Assembly: GCA_963677785.2 (NCBI GenBank)
Contig: CAXXDH010000002.1
Span: 868,001-932,000 of the forward strand
Direction: 5' to 3'
Length of the DNA: 64,000 nt
Origin: G963665495 sp963677785
GTDB taxonomy: Bacteria > Desulfobacterota > Desulfovibrionia > Desulfovibrionales > Desulfovibrionaceae
The notes under the pieces were generated by a model. That model searched no databases, was not told the origin of the DNA, and saw only the letters and a program-made list of their open reading frames with translations. Position 1 is the first letter of the stretch. Each line of letters opens with the position of its first letter. A program made the translations under genes and the position numbers. Below are positions 26,171 through 35,731 of the stretch, in pieces.

Positions 26171-27487
26171 CAGGGCGACCGCATCTTAATTGCCGATTAC
26201 GGTCTTGAATGCGAAGTCTATGTCCCAAGAGGAAGCCAATTTTGCTTTTTTTAAACTCATCCCCTTAGGTTTATTAAGTTTTATGAGATTTAGCACCGTT
26301 TTTCGGATAGTTGCCAAGTTCTCAGGGGCGTGATCCTTTCTGATGCGTGATTCATCCTCTCGAAAAGTCATATCCAGAACCCAATGTAGGGAGTTTTCAA
26401 TCCCCTAATGGTCACGTATTGCGCCAAGCAACATCTTGGCATCCAGTGGCAGGCTGGAAATGTAATATCTCGTTTCACTCGTTTTGTTTTTTCCAGTTTT
26501 CCGACTTGATTCAAGTAGTATAACTGTTTTAAAATCTTTCCATACTTTTATTTCAGGAAACCATTCTGTAGCTGATAGGCAATAACACGTTCTATGCTCT
26601 AATCGGCCATGATTTTGATCAACAGATTCGAATTTATCGTGATTCATTCCTTCGAAGGATTTTGATTTTGCGACATTGAGCAGTGCTTTTGTTTCTTTAA
26701 ATAAATCAGGTTGATTCTTTTTTAACGCCAAAATATAATGTGCGTTTTTGCTTCGTATTTTTTGGGCAATTTCTTTCTGACATCCCATGGCATCTATCGT
26801 GACAATGGCACCTGAAACATCAAGTAAATCAAGCAGACGTGGTATTGCTTTGATTTCATTTGATTTGTCAGCTGTTTTTAGTTGTCCCAGAGAAATACCT
26901 GCCTCAACGGCCCAGGCACTGACCATATGTAATGGACCTTTTCCTATGGAACTGTCGAATGATCTTCTCAGTGCTTTCCCATCAATAGCAATAACTTTTC
27001 CTTCTTTATGTAGTTCAATCCCGTTAACCCAATCAATAAAAGCATTTTGAAATTGTTCAGAATTAATAGAAGCAAATACTCTTGATATTGTATCATGAGA
27101 AGGAATTCCGTTTGGAAGTTCTAAAAATGAACTTAGCCAATCGACTTTCATCCTTCCAAACATCTCTATGAGTTCCTATCCTTCTGCTCCAGAGATGACC
27201 ACACAAATAGCAATAGTAAGAATATCAATAAGTTTATGCTTTTTTGCACGATCAATTCTTGGATCATTAATTTCTGTCAAATACTCTAATAAAGATTTAT
27301 TTTGTTTCATATATGCCTCGTGATAGTTTTTGAAGAGACATACACTAAAAAATATTTTTTAGCCAATTATCAACAATAATTAACTTTTAAAAAATAAAAT
27401 ATAGCAAAAAAATGCATTAGAAATGATTTGAAAGTCATTTTTTCAAAATTTAGCGCTTAGAATCAATTTTAAGATGCGTTTCCCCTG
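26171..27487 (-). mobile_element. ISAs1-family insertion sequence
   Basis: Left end CAGGGCGACCGCATCTTAA (26171-26189) and right end, read inward on the minus strand, CAGGGGAAACGCATCTTAA (27469-27487): 15 of 19 match. About 1.32 kb, AT-rich compared with its neighbours. No target duplication is seen. It borders the IS66 fragment directly on the right. Confidence 0.82.
26186..27310 (-). pseudogene. ISAs1-family transposase with two amber codons
   Basis: One continuous frame of about 375 codons from ATG 27310, interrupted only by TAG at 27176-27178 and TAG at 26405-26407. The family motifs are present: NDPRIDRAKKHKLIDIL, SHDTISRVFASI, VIAIDGKALRRSFD, VTIDAMGCQKEIA, then IENSLHWVLDMTFREDESR and APENLATIRKTVLNL. 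Both stops replace positions that are Trp in the family (GAEGWxxIE and RDHWGIEN), so each is a single TGG-to-TAG change. The rest of the frame is undamaged. Confidence 0.88.
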
Positions 27488-27669
27488 ACCGGCTGGCGGG
27501 CAAGCGGTCTCAGCCAAGCTGATTATTGCCTCAAACACGGTATTTCAAAAAGCACTTTTTGGCTTTGGAAACGCAAACTTACCGCGCCCAAAAGTAAAAC
27601 CGCAGCACCAGTGATTGTCCCGGTGTCACTGGAGCGGATTATCGAGACGCCTTTGCCGAAAGCCGATTT
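27488..27669 (+). pseudogene. IS66 TnpA fragment trapped between two IS elements
   Basis: An open frame reading TGWRASGLSQADYCLKHG, ISKSTFWLWKRKL and APVIVPVSLE matches the helix-turn-helix part of the IS66 accessory protein TnpA. The N-terminus is cut by the right end of ISAs1 at 27487, and the C-terminus by the left end of IS21 at 27670. Nothing else of IS66 remains. Confidence 0.78.
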
Positions 27670-27762
27670 TGCGGAAAATCATCGGATCGGGCCACCGAAA
27701 ATCATTGAAACGGGCCACTGAATCGCATCGAAATGGGCCAGCTAAAATCATTGAAATGGGCC
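27670..27762 (+). repeat. Tandem 23-bp terminal repeats at the IS21 left end
   Basis: Units ending in GGGCC recur every 23 bases: GGGCCACCGAAAATCATTG, GGGCCACTGAATCGCATCG, GGGCCAGCTAAAATCATTG, then GGGCCGAC. A single copy lies inverted at the right end. Confidence 0.8.
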
Positions 27763-27873
27763 GACTTTCGTCTTCTCATGCGACTGCCTCTCCAGCCAAG
27801 AATTGTGGCTAGATCTTAAGCGACGCTGGAAATCTTGGGTGCTATCGACTTCCAAACCATAAGGAGGAAGTTG

Positions 27874-29401
27874 ATGCCACGACCGAGGAAATCCATACGC
27901 AATATCAAGGAACTACTCAGACTCCACTACGAGAAGAACCTCAGTACAAACCAGGCTGCTCACGCCTGTAATCTCCCTCGTACCACCGCACAGCGCTACA
28001 TTCAGCGCTTCATTGACGCCGGGCTGACATGGCCCCTGTCTCAGGACATTGATGACGCCGCGCTCAACAACCGGCTGTTCAAACTCCCGCTTAATGAAGA
28101 CCGGGGCAAGCCTCTGCCAGACTGGCAGCAGCTACGCTCAGAGCTGTCACGTAAAGGTGTGACTCTCAAGCTGCTCTGGGAGGAATATAGGCAACAGCAG
28201 CCAACCGGATACAGCTACTCCCAATTTTTACGCCTTTATCGAGATTGGGCTGGTGTCTCCGGATTTTCCATGGTGCAACAGCACAAGGCCGGTGAGAAGG
28301 TGTTCATTGACTTCGCAGGGATGACCATGGGGGTGATCGATCCGCTGAGCGGAGAAGTTACCGAGAAACAGATCTTCGTGGCCGCGCTTGGCTTCAGCAG
28401 CTATACATACGCCTGCGCCCTGGACAGCCAAGGCTTGGAAGACTGGATCGACGCCAACAACCTGGCGTTGCAGTTCTTTGGCGGCGTTCCGGAGGTCGCT
28501 GTACCCGACAATCTTAAGGCCGGCGTAAAAAATCCTTGCCGGTATGAGCCGGAAGTAAACCCGATTTACCAGGAGTGGGCTGAGCACAATGATTTGTCAG
28601 TTGTGCCCACCAGAGTTCGGAAACCTAATGACAAGGCTAAAGTTGAAGTCGCGGTGCAAAACGTTGAGCGCTGGATCTTGGCCCCGCTACGTGACAGACG
28701 CTATTTCTCCCTTGAAGAACTTAATGACGCCATCGCTGAACGCCTTGTGGCTTTTAACAACAGGCCCATGGCCAAGACAGGCGCATCACGCCGGGAGCTT
28801 TACGAGACCGTAGATCGGCCGGCTTTGCGGCCGTTGCCGTCCACGAAATACGAGCCGGCTACCTGGAAAAAGGCCAAGGTTTATCAGGATTACCACGTGG
28901 AGTTCGATCGGCATTACTACTCAGTTCCCTATGGCTTTGTCGGGAAGCGTGTTGAGGTACGCGCCGGAAAGCGCGTCGTGGAAATTTTTCTTGAAGGACA
29001 GCGGGTCGCCTCTCACCTGTGCAATGGCAGACCCTACCAGCACACCACCTGCGAGGAGCACATGCCGAGGTCTCATCGAGAAGCCAAAGGCTGGACGGCT
29101 CCTCGTTTCCAGAGATGGGCCGGGAAAATCGGCAAATCTGCAGCCAGAATGGTGGCCACAATCCTCGAGAGCAAAAAACATCCCAAGCAAAGTTTCAGGA
29201 GCTGTCTTGGCCTGCTTCGACTGGAAAAGCAGTACGGCTCCACCAGGCTGGACAAAGCCTGTGAGCGCGCTTTGTTCCATCGGCCGTCGTGCGGTGCTGG
29301 AAATCCTGAAAAAGAAGCAAGACATGCTGGAGCTTCCTGTAGAGGAGGACATCCCGCTCTTTAGACACGCCAACATCCGTGGCGCGGACTTCTACCAATA
29401 A
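27874..29401 (+). pseudogene. istA: IS21 transposase IstA, frameshifted near the end
   Basis: ATG 27874 follows AGGAGG. The helix-turn-helix (NLSTNQAAHACNLPRTTAQR) and the DDE core (VFIDFAGMTM, PDNLKAGVKNP, KPNDKAKVEVAVQNVER with the Glu) are intact. Near 29275 the frame shifts: the main frame ends at 29364 with an unrelated tail, while the other frame gives the normal end GRRAVLEILKKKQDML...GADFYQ to 29401. The damage touches only the last ~45 residues, so partial activity is possible but unlikely. Confidence 0.85.
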
Positions 29402-29410
29402 GGAGCTGAA

Positions 29411-30160
29411 ATGATGATGCATCAGACGATGGAGTAACTCGCGGAGATGAAGCTGACCGGCCTGCTGGCCGGCCTCCGCGAGCAGTTTGATGGCGAGGGC
29501 TACGCCGACTTGAGTTTTGAGGAACGGCTAGGGCTGCTCGTGGACAAGGAATACCTGCTCCGCGAAAATCGACGTCTGACGAGACGGCTTCAGGAGGCCC
29601 GGCTGAAGGTCAAGGCCGAAGTGGAGGACGTGGATTTCCAGACGCCACGCGGGCTGAACAAGGGGTTCTATCTTGAACTGGCGAACGGCGGCTGGCTTCG
29701 GCGCAAACACAACTGCACTATGACTGGTCCCACCGGCTGCGGCAAAACCTACTTGGCTTGCGCGCTGGCTCAGAAAGCATGCCATGAAGGTTTCCGGTGT
29801 CTCTATATTCACTTCTCTGACCTGTTACGGGACATGGCCATCGCTCGTGCTGAGGGAGAATTGTACGGTCTGGTGCGACGCTGGGGCAAGCGGGACATGG
29901 TCATCATTGACGACTGGCTCCGGGAGCCGCTAACGCTCGAGCAAGCAAGGTGCGTGCTTGACTTGGTGGACGATCGTTTCCGTGCCAAGCCGATGCTATT
30001 GACGGCCCAGGCCCCTATTAGTGATTGGCATGGTCGGTTTCAAGACCCGACCTTGGCGGATGCCGTGCTCGATCGTATTCTCCACGACTCACACCGGATA
30101 GAATTGAACGGCGATTCCATGAGGAAAAAGACTTCGAGCTTGACGAAACGGGCCGGCTAA
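29411..30160 (+). pseudogene. istB: IS21 helper ATPase IstB with nonsense codon 9
   Basis: The natural start MMMHQTME at 29411 meets TAA at 29435-29437, where the family has Lys. Translation could restart at ATG 29447, giving 237 residues with Walker A GPTGCGKT, Walker B MVIIDDWL and the sensor region intact. So the AAA+ core is preserved but its first dozen residues would be missing. Starts ten bases after istA. Confidence 0.82.
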
Positions 30161-30324
30161 TCCAATGAAAGAGTAACGCAACGACGCTCATCAAAGAGGC
30201 GGCCCATTTCATGATTTTTCGCAGGTTGGTACTGGAATTGCAAAGAAGCTCCCGACAGGTAAAAATGTCAGCAAACTGACTGAAGTTGAATTGTAATTGC
30301 AAACTTTGTTGGGAGTACGATGCG

Positions 30325-30534
30325 ATGAGCGGACAACGGGTTGTAGCAGGAAGCATTCACAAATGCGAGCGGTGCGGGTGCCATTTGCGTATTCCGCCGG
30401 GAGTGGGTGGTTTGGCAATGGTGTGCCCGGATTGCGGTGAACGCTTTCATACGGTCTTTAGGCTCGGGCCGGTGATGCACCGGTCGGAAGCCTCAAACGA
30501 AACGCCACATCAGGGAATCCGCGTCTGGATTTGA
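30325..30534 (+). CDS. Small zinc-ribbon protein
   Basis: 69 residues from ATG 30325 (GGGAG nine bases upstream). CERCGCHLRIP and VCPDCGERF give a four-Cys ribbon (CxxC...CxxC), followed by FRLGPVMHR. The ribbon resembles in outline the modules of the PilZ protein at 2664, though with CxxC rather than CxC in the second half. Function unknown. It lies between the IS21 end and the convergent permease gene. Confidence 0.6.
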   Translation: MSGQRVVAGSIHKCERCGCHLRIPPGVGGLAMVCPDCGERFHTVFRLGPVMHRSEASNETPHQGIRVWI

Positions 30535-30544
30535 AATATACGCT

Positions 30545-31753
30545 TCATTCGTAACGAATGGCGGAAACAACTTCCATGTGGCTTGCTTGCAGGGCCGGGT
30601 AAAAACCGGCAGCAATTCCCAAAAACAGTGAAAAAGCCAGACTGAGCAGCGAGTAGGTAAGGAAGAGTACTTCCGAGGCCTGCGTATCGAGTAGCCAGCA
30701 AGCCACTGCAATGGCGCCGCGCCCCAGTATGGTGCCCAAAACCGCGGCACTGAAACTGAGGGTGACGGCTTCCGTGAGGAACTGGAACAGAATATCCCCG
30801 TCCTCAGCACCCATGGCTTTCTTCAGGCCTATTTCCCGCGTACGGGATTTTACCGAAGTCATCATGCCGTTCCAAATGCCGAAGCCCCCGATGACCAGGG
30901 TGGCGCTAACGGAAAGGATGATGAAGAGTTCAACCCAGAAAACTATACGTTTCAAATGTTTAAGTGGTCCCCAAGGAACATCCATCCGCAAATCTCCGGG
31001 GCCCTGGGTGTCAATGATAACTTGTGGTGCGCGTTTGACCACGTTGGGGACGTCGTCCCAGGTTTTGCACCGAACGTACATTCGTGTGGGAAAGATGGTC
31101 TCAATACGATCGTTGATCGTTGTAAACGGGATGTAAGCACAGTTTGCACGGTCACCCGCATTGGTGCCGCCGAGTATGCCCGTGATGCGGTATAAAGAAC
31201 GCCGAATAGGCATGTAGGTGCCAATAACGTCAATGGTGCCGAAGATTTTTTTGGCCAGTTCCTCCCCGAGCACACAGACACGTTCGCGTTCTTCCACAAC
31301 GTTACCGCCAAAAAACGCCCCTTTGATCGCTTTGACAGTGATAACATCCCAGTAATACTGGTCGATGCCCAAGAGGGTATAGTCGGAAATTTCGTGTTCT
31401 TCCCAGGTTGTATGACCGGATGCCATTGTCAGAATACTTACCGAAGCCACGCCGGGAATTTGGCGTACGGCTTCACCGCTTTCTTGGGTAATTCCTATGG
31501 GTTCCTGGATCCGTTCATCCGCGGACAGTCCCTGCTGGTACCAGAATTTTACCACGGTTGCTCCGCCCAGGAGTTCGAGGTCCTCATTCAAAGTGAGTTT
31601 GACCTTATCCCCCATAGTCAGAATGAGAATCACTCCGGCCATGCCAAGGGCAATGGATAGAAGAATTCCAAGATTGCTTTTTCGTTTCCGAAAAACCTGT
31701 CGGACGCTGATCCGGAGCAGGTCAAGCCTTTTGAGAAGTAAGTATCGTGTCAT
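30545..31753 (-). CDS. MacB/FtsX-type ABC transporter permease
   Basis: 402 residues. N-terminal helix (NLGILLSIALGMAGVILIL), a large periplasmic MacB-PCD-like domain (~60-270), then three helices of the FtsX domain (VELFIILSVSATLVIGGFGI, SRTREIGLKKAMGAED coupling region, and two C-terminal helices). This is the permease half of a mechanotransmission-type ABC system for lipoprotein, peptide or toxin export or for signalling. No partner ATPase is next to it: upstream is gspE (17 bases apart) and downstream only the zinc-ribbon gene and IS21. The ATPase may have been lost or lies elsewhere. Confidence 0.85.
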   Translation of the reverse strand: MTRYLLLKRLDLLRISVRQVFRKRKSNLGILLSIALGMAGVILILTMGDKVKLTLNEDLELLGGATVVKFWYQQGLSADERIQEPIGITQESGEAVRQIPGVASVSILTMASGHTTWEEHEISDYTLLGIDQYYWDVITVKAIKGAFFGGNVVEERERVCVLGEELAKKIFGTIDVIGTYMPIRRSLYRITGILGGTNAGDRANCAYIPFTTINDRIETIFPTRMYVRCKTWDDVPNVVKRAPQVIIDTQGPGDLRMDVPWGPLKHLKRIVFWVELFIILSVSATLVIGGFGIWNGMMTSVKSRTREIGLKKAMGAEDGDILFQFLTEAVTLSFSAAVLGTILGRGAIAVACWLLDTQASEVLFLTYSLLSLAFSLFLGIAAGFYPALQASHMEVVSAIRYE

Positions 31754-31770
31754 ACGTCGAATGATTAGGG

Positions 31771-33450
31771 CTATTCCGCAGTAACTCTGAGGACTTCGTC
31801 TACGCTCGTAAGTCCGTCCCAGGCCTTGAGCAAACCGTCGTCGCGCAGCATTCTGCTTGTTTGTTTAGCAATTCTGCGCATTTCATTGGTCGTGCCACCG
31901 TTGAGTATCAATTCTTGAATTTCCGGGGTGACTTCAACCAGCTCGTAAATGCCGATGCGTCCTTGATAACCGGTTCCCTGGCAGGCAGGACAGCCTTTGG
32001 GCTGTCTCCAGTTGCCCGGTTCATTGCGGCGGTCTTCTGGAAGAAAACGTTGAACGACTTTTTTCATTTCAGGGAGCGCTTTGGCAGGCTGCGCGCATTT
32101 GCTGCACAGGCGGCGAACAAGCCGCTGCGCCATTACCGCGCGTACGGGAGTGGCCACCAGAAAAGGTTCAATACCCATATCAACGAGCCGCGTAAAGGCG
32201 CTGACCGCGTCATTTGTATGCAGGGTGGAAAGAACCATATGTCCGGTCAGAGAGGCCTGAACAGCGATTTCAGCAGTTTCCTTGTCTCGTATTTCACCGA
32301 TCATTACGACGTCTGGATCCTGACGTAGAATCGAACGCAACGCCCGTGCAAATGTATAGCCGATCTCCGCATGCGTCTGAAGCTGCGTAATGCCGTCCAG
32401 CTGAAATTCAACCGGGTCTTCCACTGTAATGATTTTGGTGGATTTGTCGTTGATTGTCTCCAAGGCCGCGTACAGGGTTGTGGATTTACCCGAGCCGGTG
32501 GGGCCTGTAACCAGAATGATGCCGTGCGGTTCGTGGATCAAACGTCCGAGCTGGGCGAAGTGGTCCGGAGCAAAACCAAGATCTTCAAGGCTGAACGCTT
32601 TTTTCTCCTTGGGTAACAGCCGGAGCACGATGGATTCGCCATGCACTCCCGGCGCAGTGGAAACACGCAGATCCACTTCTTCGCCGCCGAGGCGCAGGCT
32701 GATACGACCGTCCTGGGGCAGGCGCCGTTCGGAGATGTCCAATCCGGATATCAGCTTGATGCGCGAGGAGATGGCCGGGAAGCGTTCCTTGGGAAGAGTG
32801 AAACGCGAATACAACACGCCGTCGATACGGAAACGGGCCTCCATTTGGTGCTCGCAGGGTTCCACGTGTACGTCTGATGCGCGTTGCTCGTATGCCTGGG
32901 AGAGCAGGTTGTTCACAAATTCGATCACAGGTGCTTCTTCAGCAAGCTCTCGTAAATTATCGATATCTCCATCCAGTCCCATATCAGTACGTCGAGCGCG
33001 TGAAATTGCGTCAAGGCGGCGTTCCAGCTCATAGGTGCTGACAAGGCAAATGATGACCTTTTGGTCAGGGAATGTTCGTGAGAGCAGCTCAAAAAGACTG
33101 TCACTCAAAAAATCTCTGGCAGCGCAGCGTATCTCGTCATTATGTTCCCAAATAATCGTTTCCTGGTCCAGCCACCAGTCCAGATCGATCTCACATTGTT
33201 CGATGGTATTTATGTAGACCATCGGATCTTCCGGGATGTCGGATCCTTTGAGAAGAGGCATCTGCATGAGTTCAGACAATACTTGCAGGAGGCTGTCTTC
33301 TGATATGGCACCGAGACGCATCAGGATGGAAGAAAATCGGCCTCCGATGCTTTTTTGCACGGCTTCAGCTTTTTGAAGATCTTTGGGAGTAACCAGACCT
33401 TTTCCCAGCAAATGTTGCCCTAAGAATGACGTTTGAGGTGTTGTCTCCAT
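31771..33450 (-). CDS. Type II secretion / type IV pilus assembly ATPase (GspE/PilB family)
   Basis: About 559 residues. N-terminal T2SSE_N/MshEN domain (LGQHLLGKGLVTPKDLQKAE), then the ATPase: Walker A GPTGSGKS, Asp box, Walker B-like DPDVVMIGEIRD, His box STLHTND, and a four-Cys zinc site (CSKC, CPAC) with QGRIGIYEL. Start at 33450 is preferred because GGAG lies seven bases upstream; an in-frame GTG at 33513 also exists. No other gsp or pil gene is near, and the MacB-type permease follows after 17 bases. Acts at the cytoplasmic face of the inner membrane. Confidence 0.9.
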   Translation of the reverse strand: METTPQTSFLGQHLLGKGLVTPKDLQKAEAVQKSIGGRFSSILMRLGAISEDSLLQVLSELMQMPLLKGSDIPEDPMVYINTIEQCEIDLDWWLDQETIIWEHNDEIRCAARDFLSDSLFELLSRTFPDQKVIICLVSTYELERRLDAISRARRTDMGLDGDIDNLRELAEEAPVIEFVNNLLSQAYEQRASDVHVEPCEHQMEARFRIDGVLYSRFTLPKERFPAISSRIKLISGLDISERRLPQDGRISLRLGGEEVDLRVSTAPGVHGESIVLRLLPKEKKAFSLEDLGFAPDHFAQLGRLIHEPHGIILVTGPTGSGKSTTLYAALETINDKSTKIITVEDPVEFQLDGITQLQTHAEIGYTFARALRSILRQDPDVVMIGEIRDKETAEIAVQASLTGHMVLSTLHTNDAVSAFTRLVDMGIEPFLVATPVRAVMAQRLVRRLCSKCAQPAKALPEMKKVVQRFLPEDRRNEPGNWRQPKGCPACQGTGYQGRIGIYELVEVTPEIQELILNGGTTNEMRRIAKQTSRMLRDDGLLKAWDGLTSVDEVLRVTAE

Positions 33451-33717
33451 GACTGTACTCCGAAAACGTGAACGCTTTCCACCGCTCCCTTGCAGGAACA
33501 TATCCTTTGACACAAAAAAGTCTAGTATGACACGGGATTAAAGGAAAATCAACACCGCGACAGAAGCGTTGCAAGGGATATTCGTATTGTTCCTATGCGC
33601 CGTTTTCAGAACAGGCGCTCAACTGCAAATCAAAGAATAGCGCATCTTTATTTTCCAAGCAAATGCCGAAAAAATCGACAGGCGGATGAAAAAATCTCAG
33701 ACTTTGCTTTCTGTTTG

Positions 33718-35238
33718 TTAGCGCTTGGTGTTCAGTGCGCTTTGCAGCATGGAATCCGTTGTTGTGATCACTTTACCGTTGGCCTGAAATCCACGTTGCG
33801 TGGTGATCATTTGAACCATTTGCTCGGCAAGGTCAACGTTTGATTGTTCCAGGGCGTATTGTGTCAGCCGGCCGAAGTTGGCATCGCCTGGGATGCCTTC
33901 GTTCATTGTTCCGGAAGCGGTTGTGGCTGAATAATGATTGTTGCCTTCCGAAAACAAACCGTGCTCATTGGTGAAATTGTAGAGATTGATTTGATACAGT
34001 TCCAGGGACTGCCCATTGGAGAATTGGCCGATAAGCTTTCCGTCCGTGTCCACGGTGAGGTTGCTAAGATAACCTTGGCCGTAGCCATTTTGATTGTAAT
34101 AGACAGTAGCCGAAGTCCCGGCATGGGCGGTGGAAGCTCTGGCGTCGCGGGTAGCGGCAAATTGGGGCAGCTGAGATGGATCCGTTCCAACGTCCGCTGC
34201 TGTGGAAGCTCCGGACCAGGCGTTGGAAGTGGCCGTCAAGCCTAAATTCAGCCCCATTGTCACGCTTGAATTGCTGGTAACCGTCGCTGTGAATTCCGGA
34301 AATCCATCAGAATTGATGGAAGCGGGAACCCAGCTGGAAAGGTTTTCAGTGTCGGATCCTTCCGTACCGCCAAAAGTATAGGCAGATTGGGCTTCTAGTT
34401 GTCCGACGCTTGTGAATGTCAGAGTTCCAGCCATCAGCAACCCTGCACCGGACGTATTTTGAAAAGACGAACGTCCTTCATCCGCAGGATCCATTGCGAC
34501 AATGTATTCCCAGTAACTTTTTCCGTCGGTCGTATTTGCCGTTACCTGGTCGTAATAGATGGTGACATCGTGCGTATCGCCGTTTTCATCGTATATCTGG
34601 AAGCTCTGGGATAACTCGTATTGCGTACTGTCCAGAGGGCTATCTGTGGCATTGGCGTCATAGGCCTTGAGCAGAGCGAAAAAGGGATTGTCCGCATCCG
34701 TGCTGTGGTCCGCATTGGTTCCTTGCAAATTGACAAAATTAGTCAGGAGTGTGGTTGCCTGCGGCGTACTGGTGATCTGTCCGTTTTCATCAGGAGTCAG
34801 CCGGATGTCTCCGGTCGCGCCCGTGGCATCAGCACTCAAATCCGTTCCCTGCAGCCTGTAACCGTGCGGATCAACGATATAACCCTGATTGTCGAAACGG
34901 AAGTTTCCCGCTCTGGTATAAAACGTTTCGTCGTCTTTGGAGACACGGAAAAATCCTTTACCGCCGATAGCCAGGTCGGTGGCTGTATTGCTTGTTTCAA
35001 AGACTCCCTGGGAAAAATCGTTTTTAACCCGCTCCAAACCAACGCCCATTCCCTTTTGCGAAATGCCTACGGAAGAATCCTGGCCGGTGGTCATAGTCTG
35101 GCTCATCAGCGTCCCAAAAGTGAATTCCTGGGTTTTATAGGCAACCGTACTTGAATTCGCCATATTATTGCTGACGACATTCAGACCCTGCTGATGTGTT
35201 TTGAGGCCTGTGGCACCAATAAACATTGAAGAAAACAT
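33718..35238 (-). CDS. flgE: Flagellar hook protein
   Basis: 506 residues. N-terminal rod/hook signature (FIGATGLKTHQQGLNVVSNNMANSSTVAYK), the middle hook domain (GGKGFFRVSKDDETFYTRAGNF, GYIVDPHGYRLQG), and the C-terminal coiled segment ALEQSNVDLAEQMVQMITTQ with a final LQSALNTKR. It forms the curved hook joining basal body and filament after export by the flagellar type III system. GGGAGG precedes ATG 35238; the frame upstream of it is not used. A good sigma-54 promoter lies ~72 bases upstream. It stands apart from other flagellar genes in this window. Confidence 0.93.
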   Translation of the reverse strand: MFSSMFIGATGLKTHQQGLNVVSNNMANSSTVAYKTQEFTFGTLMSQTMTTGQDSSVGISQKGMGVGLERVKNDFSQGVFETSNTATDLAIGGKGFFRVSKDDETFYTRAGNFRFDNQGYIVDPHGYRLQGTDLSADATGATGDIRLTPDENGQITSTPQATTLLTNFVNLQGTNADHSTDADNPFFALLKAYDANATDSPLDSTQYELSQSFQIYDENGDTHDVTIYYDQVTANTTDGKSYWEYIVAMDPADEGRSSFQNTSGAGLLMAGTLTFTSVGQLEAQSAYTFGGTEGSDTENLSSWVPASINSDGFPEFTATVTSNSSVTMGLNLGLTATSNAWSGASTAADVGTDPSQLPQFAATRDARASTAHAGTSATVYYNQNGYGQGYLSNLTVDTDGKLIGQFSNGQSLELYQINLYNFTNEHGLFSEGNNHYSATTASGTMNEGIPGDANFGRLTQYALEQSNVDLAEQMVQMITTQRGFQANGKVITTTDSMLQSALNTKR

Positions 35239-35731
35239 CCGACCTCCCTGGTGGCTCCGCATGTGTTGTTTATCAAAGGCGGAAGCTCTTTCCCGTCCAT
35301 GAATGAAAAGCATCGGGTGTGCCAGAAATGTTAAGATTAGATTTTTTTGGAAAGAAATATTTTGTCATTTTATCAAATCTTAACATTTATAAATGTTTTA
35401 TTTCAATATATTAAGTTTGTATGAGGGTGTATTTTTATAGTAAAAATAAATTAAAAAAATATTAAGACCAAAGAAAGTTGAGATCTTGATCGAGCGCAGC
35501 TGTCATAGTCGTTTCCATGTGAGGGAAAAAAATTCCTGATCCGAAGATAAGGATTATATCGAACGAAAGGGGCGGCCATCTTTGCCTTGGCATGATAAAT
35601 CCCAAGTCTAGGCAGACCAAATGGCATTCGGGAGGCAAAGGCCGAACGTTTTACTTTCAATGAGAAAAGATGGCCTGCAGCCTATAAGAGTTCTACAGAT
35701 GCGAACGTATGGGTGAGCTACGTCCGCATTG
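35239..35731. other. AT-rich intergenic region between flgE and a secreted protein gene
   Basis: Contains the sigma-54 promoter near the flgE end and a long AT-rich stretch (35325-35460) that could bind IHF or an upstream activator, as such promoters need. The remaining ~270 bases show no gene or recognisable RNA. Confidence 0.5.
35310..35324 (-). promoter_or_regulatory. Sigma-54 promoter of flgE
   Basis: Minus-strand TGGCACACCCGATGC matches the -24/-12 consensus (TGGCAC then TGC with correct GG-to-GC spacing). A start about 12 bases downstream would give a ~60-base leader. Fits the known use of sigma-54 for hook genes in many polar flagellates. Confidence 0.72.

Larger units (their letters stand above)
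27670..30223 (+). mobile_element. IS21-family insertion sequence
   Basis: Contains istA and istB. Left end TGCGGAAAATCAT...GGGCC (27670-27693) matches the inverted right end TGCGAAAAATCAT...GGGCC (30201-30223). The left end carries further 23-bp tandem copies, the multiple transposase-binding sites of this family. 2.55 kb; GC-richer than the adjacent ISAs1. No target duplication identified. Confidence 0.82.

Noticed and set aside
26060..26254. 64-codon plus-strand frame antisense to the Nif11 upstream region
   Set aside because: Runs across the ISAs1 left border and would be unlikely to be a conserved gene; no ribosome site.
26405..27178. Amber codons read as pyrrolysine in ISAs1
   Set aside because: Several ordinary host genes here end in TAG (for example ilvB, msbA), and the sites are Trp in the family; G-to-A mutation is enough.
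27670..27762. CRISPR-like short repeats
   Set aside because: Period 23 with no spacers; they are the terminal binding sites of IS21. No CRISPR array or cas gene is present in the window.
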